A stretch of 9,234 nt of DNA from Pseudomonadota bacterium (GTDB lineage Bacteria; Pseudomonadota; Gammaproteobacteria; Acidithiobacillales; Acidithiobacillaceae), in the NCBI GenBank assembly GCA_021839095.1, contig JAKCBU010000025.1, forward strand, positions 1 to 9,234. Direction: 5' to 3'. The notes beneath the pieces are model-generated. The model had not been told where the DNA came from. It saw only the letters and a list, made by a program, of their open reading frames with translations, and did not search any database. A program made the position numbers and the translations under genes. Numbering within the stretch: position 1 is the stretch's first letter; each line of letters starts with the position of its first letter. This document shows, piece after piece, positions 1 to 7,061 of this stretch.

Positions 1-1
1 C

Positions 2-1744
2 GATCTGGCGGATGTGCTGGTGATGACCATCGGCATCAAACCCCGCATCGAACTGGCGCAAGCGGCGGGTTTACAGTGCGAAACCGGCATCTTGGTCAAT
101 GACACCCTGCAAACCTATGATCCACGCATTTACGCCGTCGGCGAATGTGTGCAGCATCGCGGGCAGACCTATGGGCTGGTCGCGCCCCTCTTTGAACAGG
201 CGAAAGTCGCGGCCAACCACCTGGCCGAGTATGGACGCATGCGCTATCAGGGCTCGGTCACCAGCACCAAACTCAAGGTCACCGGGATCGAGCTGTTTTC
301 CGCCGGAGATTTCATGGGCGGAGACCACTGCGAAGAGGTCACCTTGCTCGATGGTGGGCAGGGGGTCTATAAAAAGGTCATCCTGCGGGAAAACAAGGTG
401 GTCGGTGGCCTGCTCTATGGCGACACCGGCATCGGCCCCTGGCTCTTTCAGCTCATGCGCGACGGTACCGATGTCTCGGCCTTCCGCGACACCCTCGTCT
501 TCGGCGAAACCCATCTGGGCGATTCCGGCCATGCCGGCGAGAGTCAGGCCGCGCGGTTACCCGACGGCGCGGAAATCTGCGGCTGCAATGGCGTGTCCAA
601 GGGCAGCATTGTCAAGGCCATCCGCGAGCAGGGCCTGTTCACCCTGGAAGAAGTCCGTAAATGCACCAAGGCCAGCGCATCCTGCGGTTCCTGCACCGGA
701 TTGGTGGAGCAGTTGCTGGCCAGCACCCTCGGTGGTTTTTATGACAGCACCCCGAAGAAGAAGGCACTCTGCGGCTGTACCGACCTCAGTCACCAGGAAG
801 TCCGCGACGCCATCCTCGAGGAAAAACTGCTCTCCGTGCGCCAGGCCTTTGCCTATCTGGACTGGCGCCACCCGGGCGGTTGCGCCACCTGCCGGCCGGC
901 GGTCAACTACTACATACGCACGGCCTGGCCGGCGGAAGGCGTCGACGATGCCCAGTCCCGCTTCATCAACGAGCGCGCCCACGCCAATATCCAACGCGAT
1001 GGCACCTATTCGGTCGTTCCCCGCATTTATGGTGGAGTGACCAGTCCGGCGGAATTGAAACGCATCGCCGAAGTGGCCGAACGCCACCACGTCCCGATGG
1101 TGAAATTCACCGGTGGTCAGCGTCTGGACCTGCTGGGAGTGAAAAAAGAGGATCTACCGCGGATCTGGGCGGAACTGGACATGCCCTCGGGACACGCTTA
1201 CGGCAAGGCCCTGCGGACCGTCAAATCTTGTGTCGGCACCGAGTTTTGTCGCTTCGGCGTGCAGGACAGTACCCGCCTGGCCATTGAACTGGAACGGGGT
1301 CTGGAACGTATGTGGGCCCCCCACAAGGTTAAACTCGCCGCCTCCGGATGCCCGCGCAATTGCGCCGAGAGCACCATCAAGGATTTTGGCGTCATCGGGG
1401 TGGATTCCGGCTGGGAATTGTACGTGGGCGGTAATGGCGGCATGAAGGTACGCGCCGCTGATCTCCTCTGCAAGGTAAAAACCCACGAGGAAGTGTTGGA
1501 AGTGGCCAAAGCTTTCTTACAGATGTATCGGGAAGATGCCCAATATCTGGAGCGCACCGCTCCCTGGGTGGAACGGGTGGGCCTGGACCATATCAAGGCG
1601 GTCGTCGTGAAAGATCTGGAATCCCGTCGGCAACTCGCCGCGCGTATGGACTTCGCCCTGTCGCAGGAAAAAGATCCCTGGACGGAGGCGATTTCCGGTC
1701 GCCTGGATATTCACGCCGCGCCGTTGCGCCGCATCCCCGCTTGA
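2..1744 (+). CDS. nirB: Assimilatory nitrite reductase [NAD(P)H] large subunit, 5'-truncated by window edge
   Basis: This is the siroheme subunit of the cytoplasmic enzyme that reduces nitrite to ammonium with six electrons from NAD(P)H. The reading frame is open from base 2, so the start lies outside; 580 residues are visible, and family members of about 800-850 suggest that some 220-270 N-terminal residues are missing. Counting from the first visible codon, the end of the FAD/NAD(P)H-dependent oxidoreductase domain covers about 1-165. Two BFD-type [2Fe-2S] domains follow, with C193/C195/C228/C231 and C257/C259/C294/C297. The nitrite/sulfite reductase ferredoxin-like half-domain comes next, then the siroheme-[4Fe-4S] motif C410-x5-C416 and C450-x3-C454. 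All cluster ligands are intact. The nirD start codon lies 10 nt after the stop. A dissimilatory, NADH-detoxifying NirB is the alternative, but the adjacent nasA favours assimilation. The N-terminal start is unknown. Confidence 0.96.
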   Translation, partial: DLADVLVMTIGIKPRIELAQAAGLQCETGILVNDTLQTYDPRIYAVGECVQHRGQTYGLVAPLFEQAKVAANHLAEYGRMRYQGSVTSTKLKVTGIELFSAGDFMGGDHCEEVTLLDGGQGVYKKVILRENKVVGGLLYGDTGIGPWLFQLMRDGTDVSAFRDTLVFGETHLGDSGHAGESQAARLPDGAEICGCNGVSKGSIVKAIREQGLFTLEEVRKCTKASASCGSCTGLVEQLLASTLGGFYDSTPKKKALCGCTDLSHQEVRDAILEEKLLSVRQAFAYLDWRHPGGCATCRPAVNYYIRTAWPAEGVDDAQSRFINERAHANIQRDGTYSVVPRIYGGVTSPAELKRIAEVAERHHVPMVKFTGGQRLDLLGVKKEDLPRIWAELDMPSGHAYGKALRTVKSCVGTEFCRFGVQDSTRLAIELERGLERMWAPHKVKLAASGCPRNCAESTIKDFGVIGVDSGWELYVGGNGGMKVRAADLLCKVKTHEEVLEVAKAFLQMYREDAQYLERTAPWVERVGLDHIKAVVVKDLESRRQLAARMDFALSQEKDPWTEAISGRLDIHAAPLRRIPA

Positions 1745-1748
1745 GGTG
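1743..1748 (+). promoter_or_regulatory. Ribosome binding site that decides the nirD start
   Basis: GAGGTG ends 6 nt before the ATG at 1755. It overlaps the nirB stop codon and the alternative GTG at 1746, which has no comparable Shine-Dalgarno match of its own. The ATG at 1755 is therefore preferred. Confidence 0.6.
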
Positions 1749-1754
1749 ACCCTG

Positions 1755-2075
1755 ATGGAATGGTTGGCACTGGGCAACATTGAAGAGATTCCCGCCCTCG
1801 GCGGTCGTTATGTGGAGACGCCACAGGGGCAGATCGCCCTTTTGCGCAATGAAAATGATGAGATCTTTGCCGTCCGGAATCGTTGTCCCCATCGCGGCGG
1901 GCCGCTGTCGGAAGGCTTCGTCTCCGGTCACACCGTGTTCTGTCCACTGCACAACTGGCAGATCGATCTGGAGAAAGGCGAGGCCATGGCCCCCGACCAC
2001 GGTTGCGTCAAAACCTTCCCGGTGCGGATCGAAGATCAGCAGGTCTGGCTCGGCCTGGAAGAGGAGGCTCCATGA
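1755..2075 (+). CDS. nirD: Nitrite reductase small subunit, Rieske-type, with intact cluster ligands
   Basis: This 106-residue protein is the small partner of NirB and has the Rieske fold found in nitrite reductase small subunits. The Rieske ligand pattern is complete: C44-P-H46 and C63-P-L-H66, with the usual glycine-rich link between them. A [2Fe-2S] centre is therefore likely. The well-studied E. coli-type NirD keeps the fold but lacks these ligands, so this is the cluster-bearing variety. The ATG at 1755 was chosen over the in-frame GTG at 1746 because of the GAGGTG site 6 nt upstream. The stop codon overlaps the nasA start (ATGA at 2072-2075), so nasA translation is probably coupled to it. 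A free-standing Rieske ferredoxin is a weaker alternative, given its position directly after nirB. Confidence 0.92.
   Translation: MEWLALGNIEEIPALGGRYVETPQGQIALLRNENDEIFAVRNRCPHRGGPLSEGFVSGHTVFCPLHNWQIDLEKGEAMAPDHGCVKTFPVRIEDQQVWLGLEEEAP
2061..2067 (+). promoter_or_regulatory. Ribosome binding site fixing the nasA start
   Basis: GAGGAGG lies 4 nt before the ATG at 2072, inside the last codons of nirD. The nasA frame is open as far back as 1883, but that extension overlaps nirD, is arginine-rich and has no nitrate reductase features. The RBS and the cysteine motif starting at residue 21 both point to 2072. Confidence 0.7.
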
Positions 2076-4858
2076 CCCTTCTGCGGCCACAAACCACGCA
2101 ACCGCTGCGCCGGTTGGAGAGCAAATCGGCCTGCCCTTACTGTGGGACCGGCTGCGGGGTCATTATCGAGCACGACGGCCAGCGCATCACCGGCGTGCGC
2201 GGCGACCCCGACCATCCCGCCAATTTCGGTCAACTGTGCAGCAAGGGCAATACCCTGCATCTGAGCAGCGCGGGCGAGGATCGCGCCCGTGCGCCCCTGC
2301 AACACCGGCGTGACAGTGAGGACTGGTCGCCTCTGGCCTGGCCGCAGGCACTGTCGCGGATAGCGCGGCAATGGGCGGAGATCATCCACACGCAAGGCCC
2401 GCAGGCCGTGGCCCTTTATGTCTCCGGGCAATTGCCGACGGAAGATTATTATGTGGCCAATAAACTCGCCAAGGGCTTCATCGGCACCAACCACATCGAT
2501 ACCAACTCGCGGCTGTGCATGGCGTCCGCCGTTACCGGCTACAAGTCCAGCCTCGGTATGGATTCGGTGCCGTGCAGCTACGAGGATCTGGATACCGCCG
2601 ATTGTCTGTTCATCGTCGGGGCCAATGTCGCTTACGCCCACCCCATACTCTTTCGCCGGATCGAAGCCGCCAAACTGCGCCGTCCAGAACTCCGGATCAT
2701 CGTCGCCGACCCCCGGCGCACGCCGACGGCGGCCATTGCCGATGTCTTCCTGCCCATCCAGCCGGGTACCGATGTCGCGCTCTTTCATGGCATGCTGCAT
2801 ATTTTGATCTGGGAGGGACTCGTCAACCGCGCGTTCATCGAGGCGCACACCGAAGGCTGGGAGGAACTCAAGGCGCAGGTGCAAAACTATACCCCGCAAT
2901 GGGTGGCGGAGATCTGCGCCATTCCCGTCGCCGACCTTCGCGCCGCGGCGCTGACTTTCGGGCAGGCTCCCGCCGCGCTCTCCCTCTGGTGTCAGGGACT
3001 CAATCAGTCCAGTCACGGCACCGACAAGAATGTCGCCCTCATCAACCTGCACCTGGCCACCGGACAGATTGGCCGGGCGGGCGCGGGTCCCTTCAGCCTG
3101 ACTGGACAACCCAATGCCATGGGTGGACGCGAGACCGGTGGTATGCCCGCCCTCCTCCCCGGCCACCGCGAAGTGGTCAATCCGGAGCACCGGGCGGAAA
3201 TCGCCGCCCTCTGGGGTGTGGAACGCCTGCATCCGCAACCGGGTTATACGGCGGTGCCTCTTTTCCAGGCGATAGAACGCGGGGAGATCGAAACGGTCTG
3301 GATCGCCTGCACCAACCCCGTGCTGTCCATGCCGGATCAAACGCAAGTGCAGCGCGCCCTCGAACGATGCCGTCTGGTGATTTTACAGGACAGCTATTTG
3401 CATACCGAAACCGCCGCCTATGCGGATATCCTGCTCCCCGCCGCCAGTTGGGGCGAACGCGAGGCCGTAGTCACCAACTCCGAACGTCGCATCACCCATC
3501 TGCAGGCGGCGGTGCCCGCGCCGGGTGAGGCCCTGGCGGATTGGGTCATCTTTCGCGACTTTGCCTTCGCTCTGGGCGCCGCGCTGGATACCCTCGATCA
3601 TCCTCTGCCGAGCACGAAAGATGCTTCCTGGACCGCGCGCGCGCGGCGTATGTTCAATTTCACCGACTCCGCCAGCATTTTCCTGGAATACCGGGAATGT
3701 ACCCGGGGGCGCGATCTGGACATCACCGGTCTCGATTTCGCCGTGCTGGATGCGCGAGGACCGCAGCAGTGGCCCTATCCGCAAGGCGCGCAGACCGGGC
3801 AGGTGCGCCTCTACGCCGATGGTGTTTTCCCGACCCCCAGTGGACGTGCCCGTTTCCGCAGTCCGGAATATCTCGGCGTCGCCGAAGAAATCGACGCCCG
3901 TTATCCCCTGCGCCTGACCACGGGCCGTCTGCGCGACCAGTGGCACAGCATGAGCCGCACCGGCAAGGTGGCAGCCCTCTTCACCAGCGACGAGGAGGCC
4001 TTCCTCGAGATACATCCCGACGATGCCCGGCGCTTCGGCCTGCGTGCCGATGCGCTCGCCAAAATCCGCAGCCGGCGCGGCAGCAGCATCCTGCGCGTGC
4101 GCCTCAACGCCGATCTGCAGAGCGGTCTGGTTTTCGCCCCCATGCATTTTGGCCGCCGCTATGCGCCCGCCGCCCTCTGCAATCAACTGACCCTCGCCGC
4201 CATCGACCCCCTTTCCGGTGAACCGGAGTTCAAACATACCGCCGTGCGGGTGGAACCGATGAACTTCCCCTGGCAGGGCACGATCCTGCGCCTGCACGAC
4301 GAAGACAGTCATTTTTACGCCGCCCAGCGCATCGCCCGGCAATTTCCTTACGCGAGCCTCAGCCGCATCCATCAGGGGGAACGCGAGGGTTTTGTCCTGC
4401 GTCTTGCCCACGAACAGGCTCCGGCGGCCAGCGACATCCCCGCCTGGGATCGGGCGTTGGGTATGGATGGCATCGACATTCTCGACTATGATGATGGCCG
4501 CCGGGAGGTGCGCAAGCGTCTCTGCATCCGGGGCAACCAGCTCTACGCCGCCCGTCTCTTCGGAGAGGATGCCACGCGCGACTGGTTGCGCGAGATGCTG
4601 TTGAGTGCCGCCGACGTGCAGTCCTACCGCCATGCCCTTTTCGCCCCTAAGGTGCCTGCCGATAGGGACGCATGGGCGCGATCGCGGGGGGTCTGCGCCT
4701 GTACCGGCGTGAATGAACGCACCTTACGGCAGAGTATCGCCTCCGGCGCAGTCACCCTCGATCAGATTGCGCAGGTGTGCGGCGCGGGGAGCGAATGCGG
4801 TTCCTGCAAACCGGAGATTCTCGACCTGATCCGCAGTGTACGCCAGGAGACTTCATGA
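2072..4858 (+). CDS. nasA: Assimilatory nitrate reductase, molybdopterin catalytic subunit with C-terminal BFD domain
   Basis: This 928-residue protein is a cytoplasmic enzyme of the Mo-bis-MGD (DMSO reductase) family that reduces nitrate to nitrite. The N-terminal [4Fe-4S] site is C21-x2-C24-x3-C28 with C56, followed by K58, a conserved electron-transfer lysine. C149, in a segment reading RLCMASA, is the expected molybdenum ligand. The molybdopterin oxidoreductase core runs to about 550, and the dinucleotide-binding domain is about 610-730. The C-terminal tail carries a BFD-type [2Fe-2S] domain with C875/C877/C909/C912, as in Klebsiella-type NasA. There is no Tat signal, which argues against periplasmic NapA, and the neighbouring nirBD supports an assimilatory role. 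The start overlaps the nirD stop (ATGA), and the stop overlaps the next start in the same way. No NasB/NasC-type reductase gene is visible, so the electron donor is unknown. Confidence 0.95.
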   Translation: MTLLRPQTTQPLRRLESKSACPYCGTGCGVIIEHDGQRITGVRGDPDHPANFGQLCSKGNTLHLSSAGEDRARAPLQHRRDSEDWSPLAWPQALSRIARQWAEIIHTQGPQAVALYVSGQLPTEDYYVANKLAKGFIGTNHIDTNSRLCMASAVTGYKSSLGMDSVPCSYEDLDTADCLFIVGANVAYAHPILFRRIEAAKLRRPELRIIVADPRRTPTAAIADVFLPIQPGTDVALFHGMLHILIWEGLVNRAFIEAHTEGWEELKAQVQNYTPQWVAEICAIPVADLRAAALTFGQAPAALSLWCQGLNQSSHGTDKNVALINLHLATGQIGRAGAGPFSLTGQPNAMGGRETGGMPALLPGHREVVNPEHRAEIAALWGVERLHPQPGYTAVPLFQAIERGEIETVWIACTNPVLSMPDQTQVQRALERCRLVILQDSYLHTETAAYADILLPAASWGEREAVVTNSERRITHLQAAVPAPGEALADWVIFRDFAFALGAALDTLDHPLPSTKDASWTARARRMFNFTDSASIFLEYRECTRGRDLDITGLDFAVLDARGPQQWPYPQGAQTGQVRLYADGVFPTPSGRARFRSPEYLGVAEEIDARYPLRLTTGRLRDQWHSMSRTGKVAALFTSDEEAFLEIHPDDARRFGLRADALAKIRSRRGSSILRVRLNADLQSGLVFAPMHFGRRYAPAALCNQLTLAAIDPLSGEPEFKHTAVRVEPMNFPWQGTILRLHDEDSHFYAAQRIARQFPYASLSRIHQGEREGFVLRLAHEQAPAASDIPAWDRALGMDGIDILDYDDGRREVRKRLCIRGNQLYAARLFGEDATRDWLREMLLSAADVQSYRHALFAPKVPADRDAWARSRGVCACTGVNERTLRQSIASGAVTLDQIAQVCGAGSECGSCKPEILDLIRSVRQETS

Positions 4859-5886
4859 GTTCGCCGCTGCCCAATCTGACCCAAGCCGTCGCGCGCGTCG
4901 CCCGGGGACGAGAACATGCCGAAGACCTGTCCCTGGAAGAGGCCCAGTCCCTTTTTGCCCACTGGCTGGCGGACGAAATCCCCGAGATCACAGCCGGGGC
5001 GCTCTGGGCCGCCTATCGCATCAAGGGCGAATCGGTGGACGAGTTGCGCGGTTTCGTCAGCGCCAGCGAAGCGGGACTGAAGACGCTTACCCTCGATAGC
5101 CCCTATCGGCCCGTCGTCTTTCCAAGTTACAACGGGGTACGTCGCGGCGCCAATCTGCTGCCCTTGCTGGCCTTGATCCTGGCCCGCTGCGGCCTGCCGG
5201 TACTGGTGCATGGCCCTGCGGACACCAGGGCGGAAAACGTGGTGGCACTCAGGGATCACGACCCGTCGGGCCGGGTCCACAGCGCCCAGATTTTTGCCGC
5301 CTTCGGTCTGCCCATCGCCAGTGATGGCGACCAGGCCAGCGCGCACCTGCGGCGATGGGGCCTTTGTTACCTACCCATAGGGCAACTGCATCCGGGTATC
5401 GATAGGATGCTCCGGATCCGTCAGCAGCTCGGCCTGCGATCCAGCGTGCATACCGTCGTCAAACTCATCAACCCCTTCCTGATACCCGCGGTGCACTGCG
5501 CGGGGGTCACACACCCCCCTTATCTGGAACGCCTGCAGGCTTTCTTCACCGTAACCGCGCGCAGCGCGCTGTGTCTTCGCGCTACCGAGGGGGAGCCCTT
5601 CGCCAATCCCAAACGCCGCCCCGATCTCTATGCCTGCGCGGCGGGAAATCGCTTCCTTCAGATCCCCAAAGAGGTCGCTCCGCTGTCGCGAATTCCGGCC
5701 TTGCCCGAGGATCACAGCGCAAGCGCCACCTGTCGCTTCATGGCGCAAGTGCTCGCCGGCCATACTCCCCTGCCCGCACCGCTGGCGGACCAAGCGGCGT
5801 GTCTGTTGTCCCTCGGCGGTCGTTGTGCCGACCTGGAGAGCGCCCGCGCGCTCTTATTCCAGACCCTTTCCCACAACACGGCATGA
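4855..5886 (+). CDS. ybiB: YbiB/TrpD2-family protein, anthranilate phosphoribosyltransferase-like, probably nucleic-acid binding
   Basis: This 343-residue protein has the two-domain fold of glycosyltransferase family 3 / anthranilate phosphoribosyltransferase. The helical N-terminal domain (about 5-85, with a segment reading LADEIPEITAGALWAAYRIKGE) is typical of TrpD-like proteins. The catalytic PRPP loop GTGGD is absent: the equivalent place reads SYNGVRRGAN (91-100), followed by a VHG segment (118-120). A conserved-looking stretch at 187-208 carries R187, R189, R195 and K203. This pattern matches the YbiB (TrpD2) family, whose E. coli member (320 aa) binds nucleic acids and is not a tryptophan-biosynthesis enzyme. 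Family members are often seen in proteobacterial nitrate-assimilation operons, but their function there is not established. The start overlaps the nasA stop (ATGA), with AGGAGA at 4845-4850. True TrpD activity is unlikely because the PRPP loop is missing and no trp genes are nearby. Confidence 0.85.
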   Translation: MSSPLPNLTQAVARVARGREHAEDLSLEEAQSLFAHWLADEIPEITAGALWAAYRIKGESVDELRGFVSASEAGLKTLTLDSPYRPVVFPSYNGVRRGANLLPLLALILARCGLPVLVHGPADTRAENVVALRDHDPSGRVHSAQIFAAFGLPIASDGDQASAHLRRWGLCYLPIGQLHPGIDRMLRIRQQLGLRSSVHTVVKLINPFLIPAVHCAGVTHPPYLERLQAFFTVTARSALCLRATEGEPFANPKRRPDLYACAAGNRFLQIPKEVAPLSRIPALPEDHSASATCRFMAQVLAGHTPLPAPLADQAACLLSLGGRCADLESARALLFQTLSHNTA

Positions 5887-5888
5887 AC

Positions 5889-5893
5889 GGAGA
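5889..5893 (+). promoter_or_regulatory. Ribosome binding site that decides the cobA start
   Basis: GGAGA sits 7 nt before the ATG at 5901. The other in-frame ATG (5883, overlapping the ybiB stop as ATGA) has no purine-rich site before it. It would add only six residues ahead of the conserved part of the protein. Confidence 0.55.
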
Positions 5894-5900
5894 ACTCTTT

Positions 5901-6689
5901 ATGCAAACGCCTCCCCCTGCCCACAAGGTCGCCATCGTTGGCGCCGGTCCCGGTGATCCCGAACTGCTCACCCTCAAGGCGGCGCGCTGCATTGCCGAGG
6001 CGGAGATCCTGTTCTACGATGCCCTCGCCAATCCACGGATCCTCGACTTGGCTTCGGACGTCTGCCGTAAAATTGAAGTCGGCAAGCGTGGCGGCCGGAT
6101 CTCGACCCCGCAACTGCTCATCCACGAACAGCTTATCCGTGCCGCGCAACAGGGTCTGCGGGTAGTGCGTCTGAAAGGCGGCGACCCCTTTCTCTTCGGT
6201 CGTGGTGGTGAGGAATGTCTGGCTTTGCGCGCCGCCAATATCGACTATGAAATCATCCCCGGCATCACCAGCGGCATGGCGGCGGCGACCTATGCCGGCA
6301 TACCGCTCACCCATCGCCATCGCAGTCAGTCAGTGCTTTTTCTCACCGGCCATGAAGCACGTGGCGGGAAGGCCCCCGATTGGTCGCGCTACGCCCGGGC
6401 GGCGGATACCCTGGTGATCTATATGGGTATTGAACGGGTCCAGCAGATTTGCGCGGGACTCATGGCCGGCGGCCTCGCGGCGGAAACTCCCTGCCTGGCC
6501 GTACAGTGGGCGACGCTGGAACAAAAACAAGTACAGGCCAGCTTGGCAAAGCTCGACGCAGCCATCTTCCATGCGGGGTTGGGTAGCCCGGCCATCCTGA
6601 TCATCGGCGCTGTGGTCGAACTTGCCGATCTCTGCGCGTGGTTGCCGAGAACGGAAGGGGTGGCGCGCCAATCATTGCAACGATCTTAA
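5901..6689 (+). CDS. cobA: Uroporphyrinogen-III C-methyltransferase (SUMT)
   Basis: This 262-residue protein transfers two methyl groups from S-adenosylmethionine to uroporphyrinogen III, giving precorrin-2, the first committed step to siroheme. The family motifs are clear. The N-terminal loop VGAGPGDPELLTLKA is at 13-27, the GKR segment at 61-63, the SAM-binding block VVRLKGGDPFLFGRGGEE at 88-105, the proline-glycine loop at 117-139 ending in PLTHR, and a YMGIERV segment further on. The length fits the stand-alone methyltransferase; the dehydrogenase/chelatase half of CysG is absent. The start was set at 5901 by its RBS; 5883 is the alternative and would give a translationally coupled start. 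It lies 14 nt after ybiB and 11 nt before the chelatase gene. In this operon it most likely supplies siroheme to NirB, although precorrin-2 could also feed cobalamin synthesis. Confidence 0.95.
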   Translation: MQTPPPAHKVAIVGAGPGDPELLTLKAARCIAEAEILFYDALANPRILDLASDVCRKIEVGKRGGRISTPQLLIHEQLIRAAQQGLRVVRLKGGDPFLFGRGGEECLALRAANIDYEIIPGITSGMAAATYAGIPLTHRHRSQSVLFLTGHEARGGKAPDWSRYARAADTLVIYMGIERVQQICAGLMAGGLAAETPCLAVQWATLEQKQVQASLAKLDAAIFHAGLGSPAILIIGAVVELADLCAWLPRTEGVARQSLQRS

Positions 6690-6695
6690 GGGAGG
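6690..6695 (+). promoter_or_regulatory. Ribosome binding site for the GTG-started chelatase gene
   Basis: GGGAGG begins directly after the cobA stop codon and lies 5 nt before the GTG at 6701. The frame is open back to 6638, but that part overlaps cobA and lacks a comparable site, so the GTG is the likely start. Confidence 0.65.
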
Positions 6696-6700
6696 CCCCC

Positions 6701-7057
6701 GTGCCTGAAGTGCAGTTCCTGCTCGCTCACGGCTCACGCAATCCACAGTGGCGACGGCCTTTCGAGGTAATCGCCGCACGTCTGCAGGTCGCTCAGCCGC
6801 GACGGCGGATCGTGCTCTGCTATCTGGAAATGTGGACCCCGAGTCTGGATACGGCCATGCACGAAGCCTATGCCGAAGGGCTGCGCCACTATCGCATTTC
6901 ACCGTTATTCTGGAGCAGTGGTCGACATTTGCAGGAGGACCTACCCGCCGTGGTGGCGCGCCTCCGGACCGAACTTCCCGGTTGCGAAATCGCCGTCGAC
7001 GGTCCGCTGGGCGACTCGGAAGTCATGATCAGCGCCGCCGTGCAAGCCCTGCGATGA
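6701..7057 (+). CDS. cbiX: Short CbiX/SirB-type sirohydrochlorin chelatase
   Basis: This 118-residue protein belongs to the class II chelatases that insert a divalent metal into sirohydrochlorin. The usual two active-site histidines are visible: H10 in LLAHGSR near the N terminus and H76 in a PLFWSSGRH segment, followed by the acidic ED-L-P stretch. Full-length CbiX and SirB contain two such domains in about 260 residues. This one has a single domain, like the short CbiX known as a homodimer in archaea. Directly after cobA and in an operon with siroheme-dependent nirB, iron insertion to give siroheme (SirB-like) is the most likely job. Cobalt insertion for cobalamin cannot be excluded from sequence. 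It starts with GTG behind a strong GGGAGG site and ends 4 nt before nasT. Confidence 0.88.
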   Translation: MPEVQFLLAHGSRNPQWRRPFEVIAARLQVAQPRRRIVLCYLEMWTPSLDTAMHEAYAEGLRHYRISPLFWSSGRHLQEDLPAVVARLRTELPGCEIAVDGPLGDSEVMISAAVQALR

Positions 7058-7061
7058 GTTC

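Noticed and set aside
1746..1754. GTG at 1746 as the nirD start
   Set aside because: The GTG lies within the GAGGTG site that serves the ATG at 1755 and has no good upstream site of its own. The difference is three residues.
1883..2071. A longer nasA start giving 63 extra residues
   Set aside because: The extension runs through nirD in another frame and reads as low-complexity arginine-rich sequence. A strong GAGGAGG site and the family N-terminal motif support 2072.
3633..3646. Perfect 14-bp alternating C/G palindrome (possible Z-DNA or operator)
   Set aside because: It lies mid-gene in nasA, encodes an ordinary Ala/Arg stretch and is what biased codon use gives. No second copy was noticed.
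2036..4633. Two long antisense open frames (about 436 and 416 codons) opposite nasA
   Set aside because: They lie entirely opposite a well-supported gene, show no recognisable domains, and are expected from third-position GC bias in such DNA.
4855..5886. Annotation as anthranilate phosphoribosyltransferase TrpD
   Set aside because: The PRPP-binding GTGGD loop is replaced and there are no tryptophan genes nearby. The YbiB/TrpD2 family fits better.
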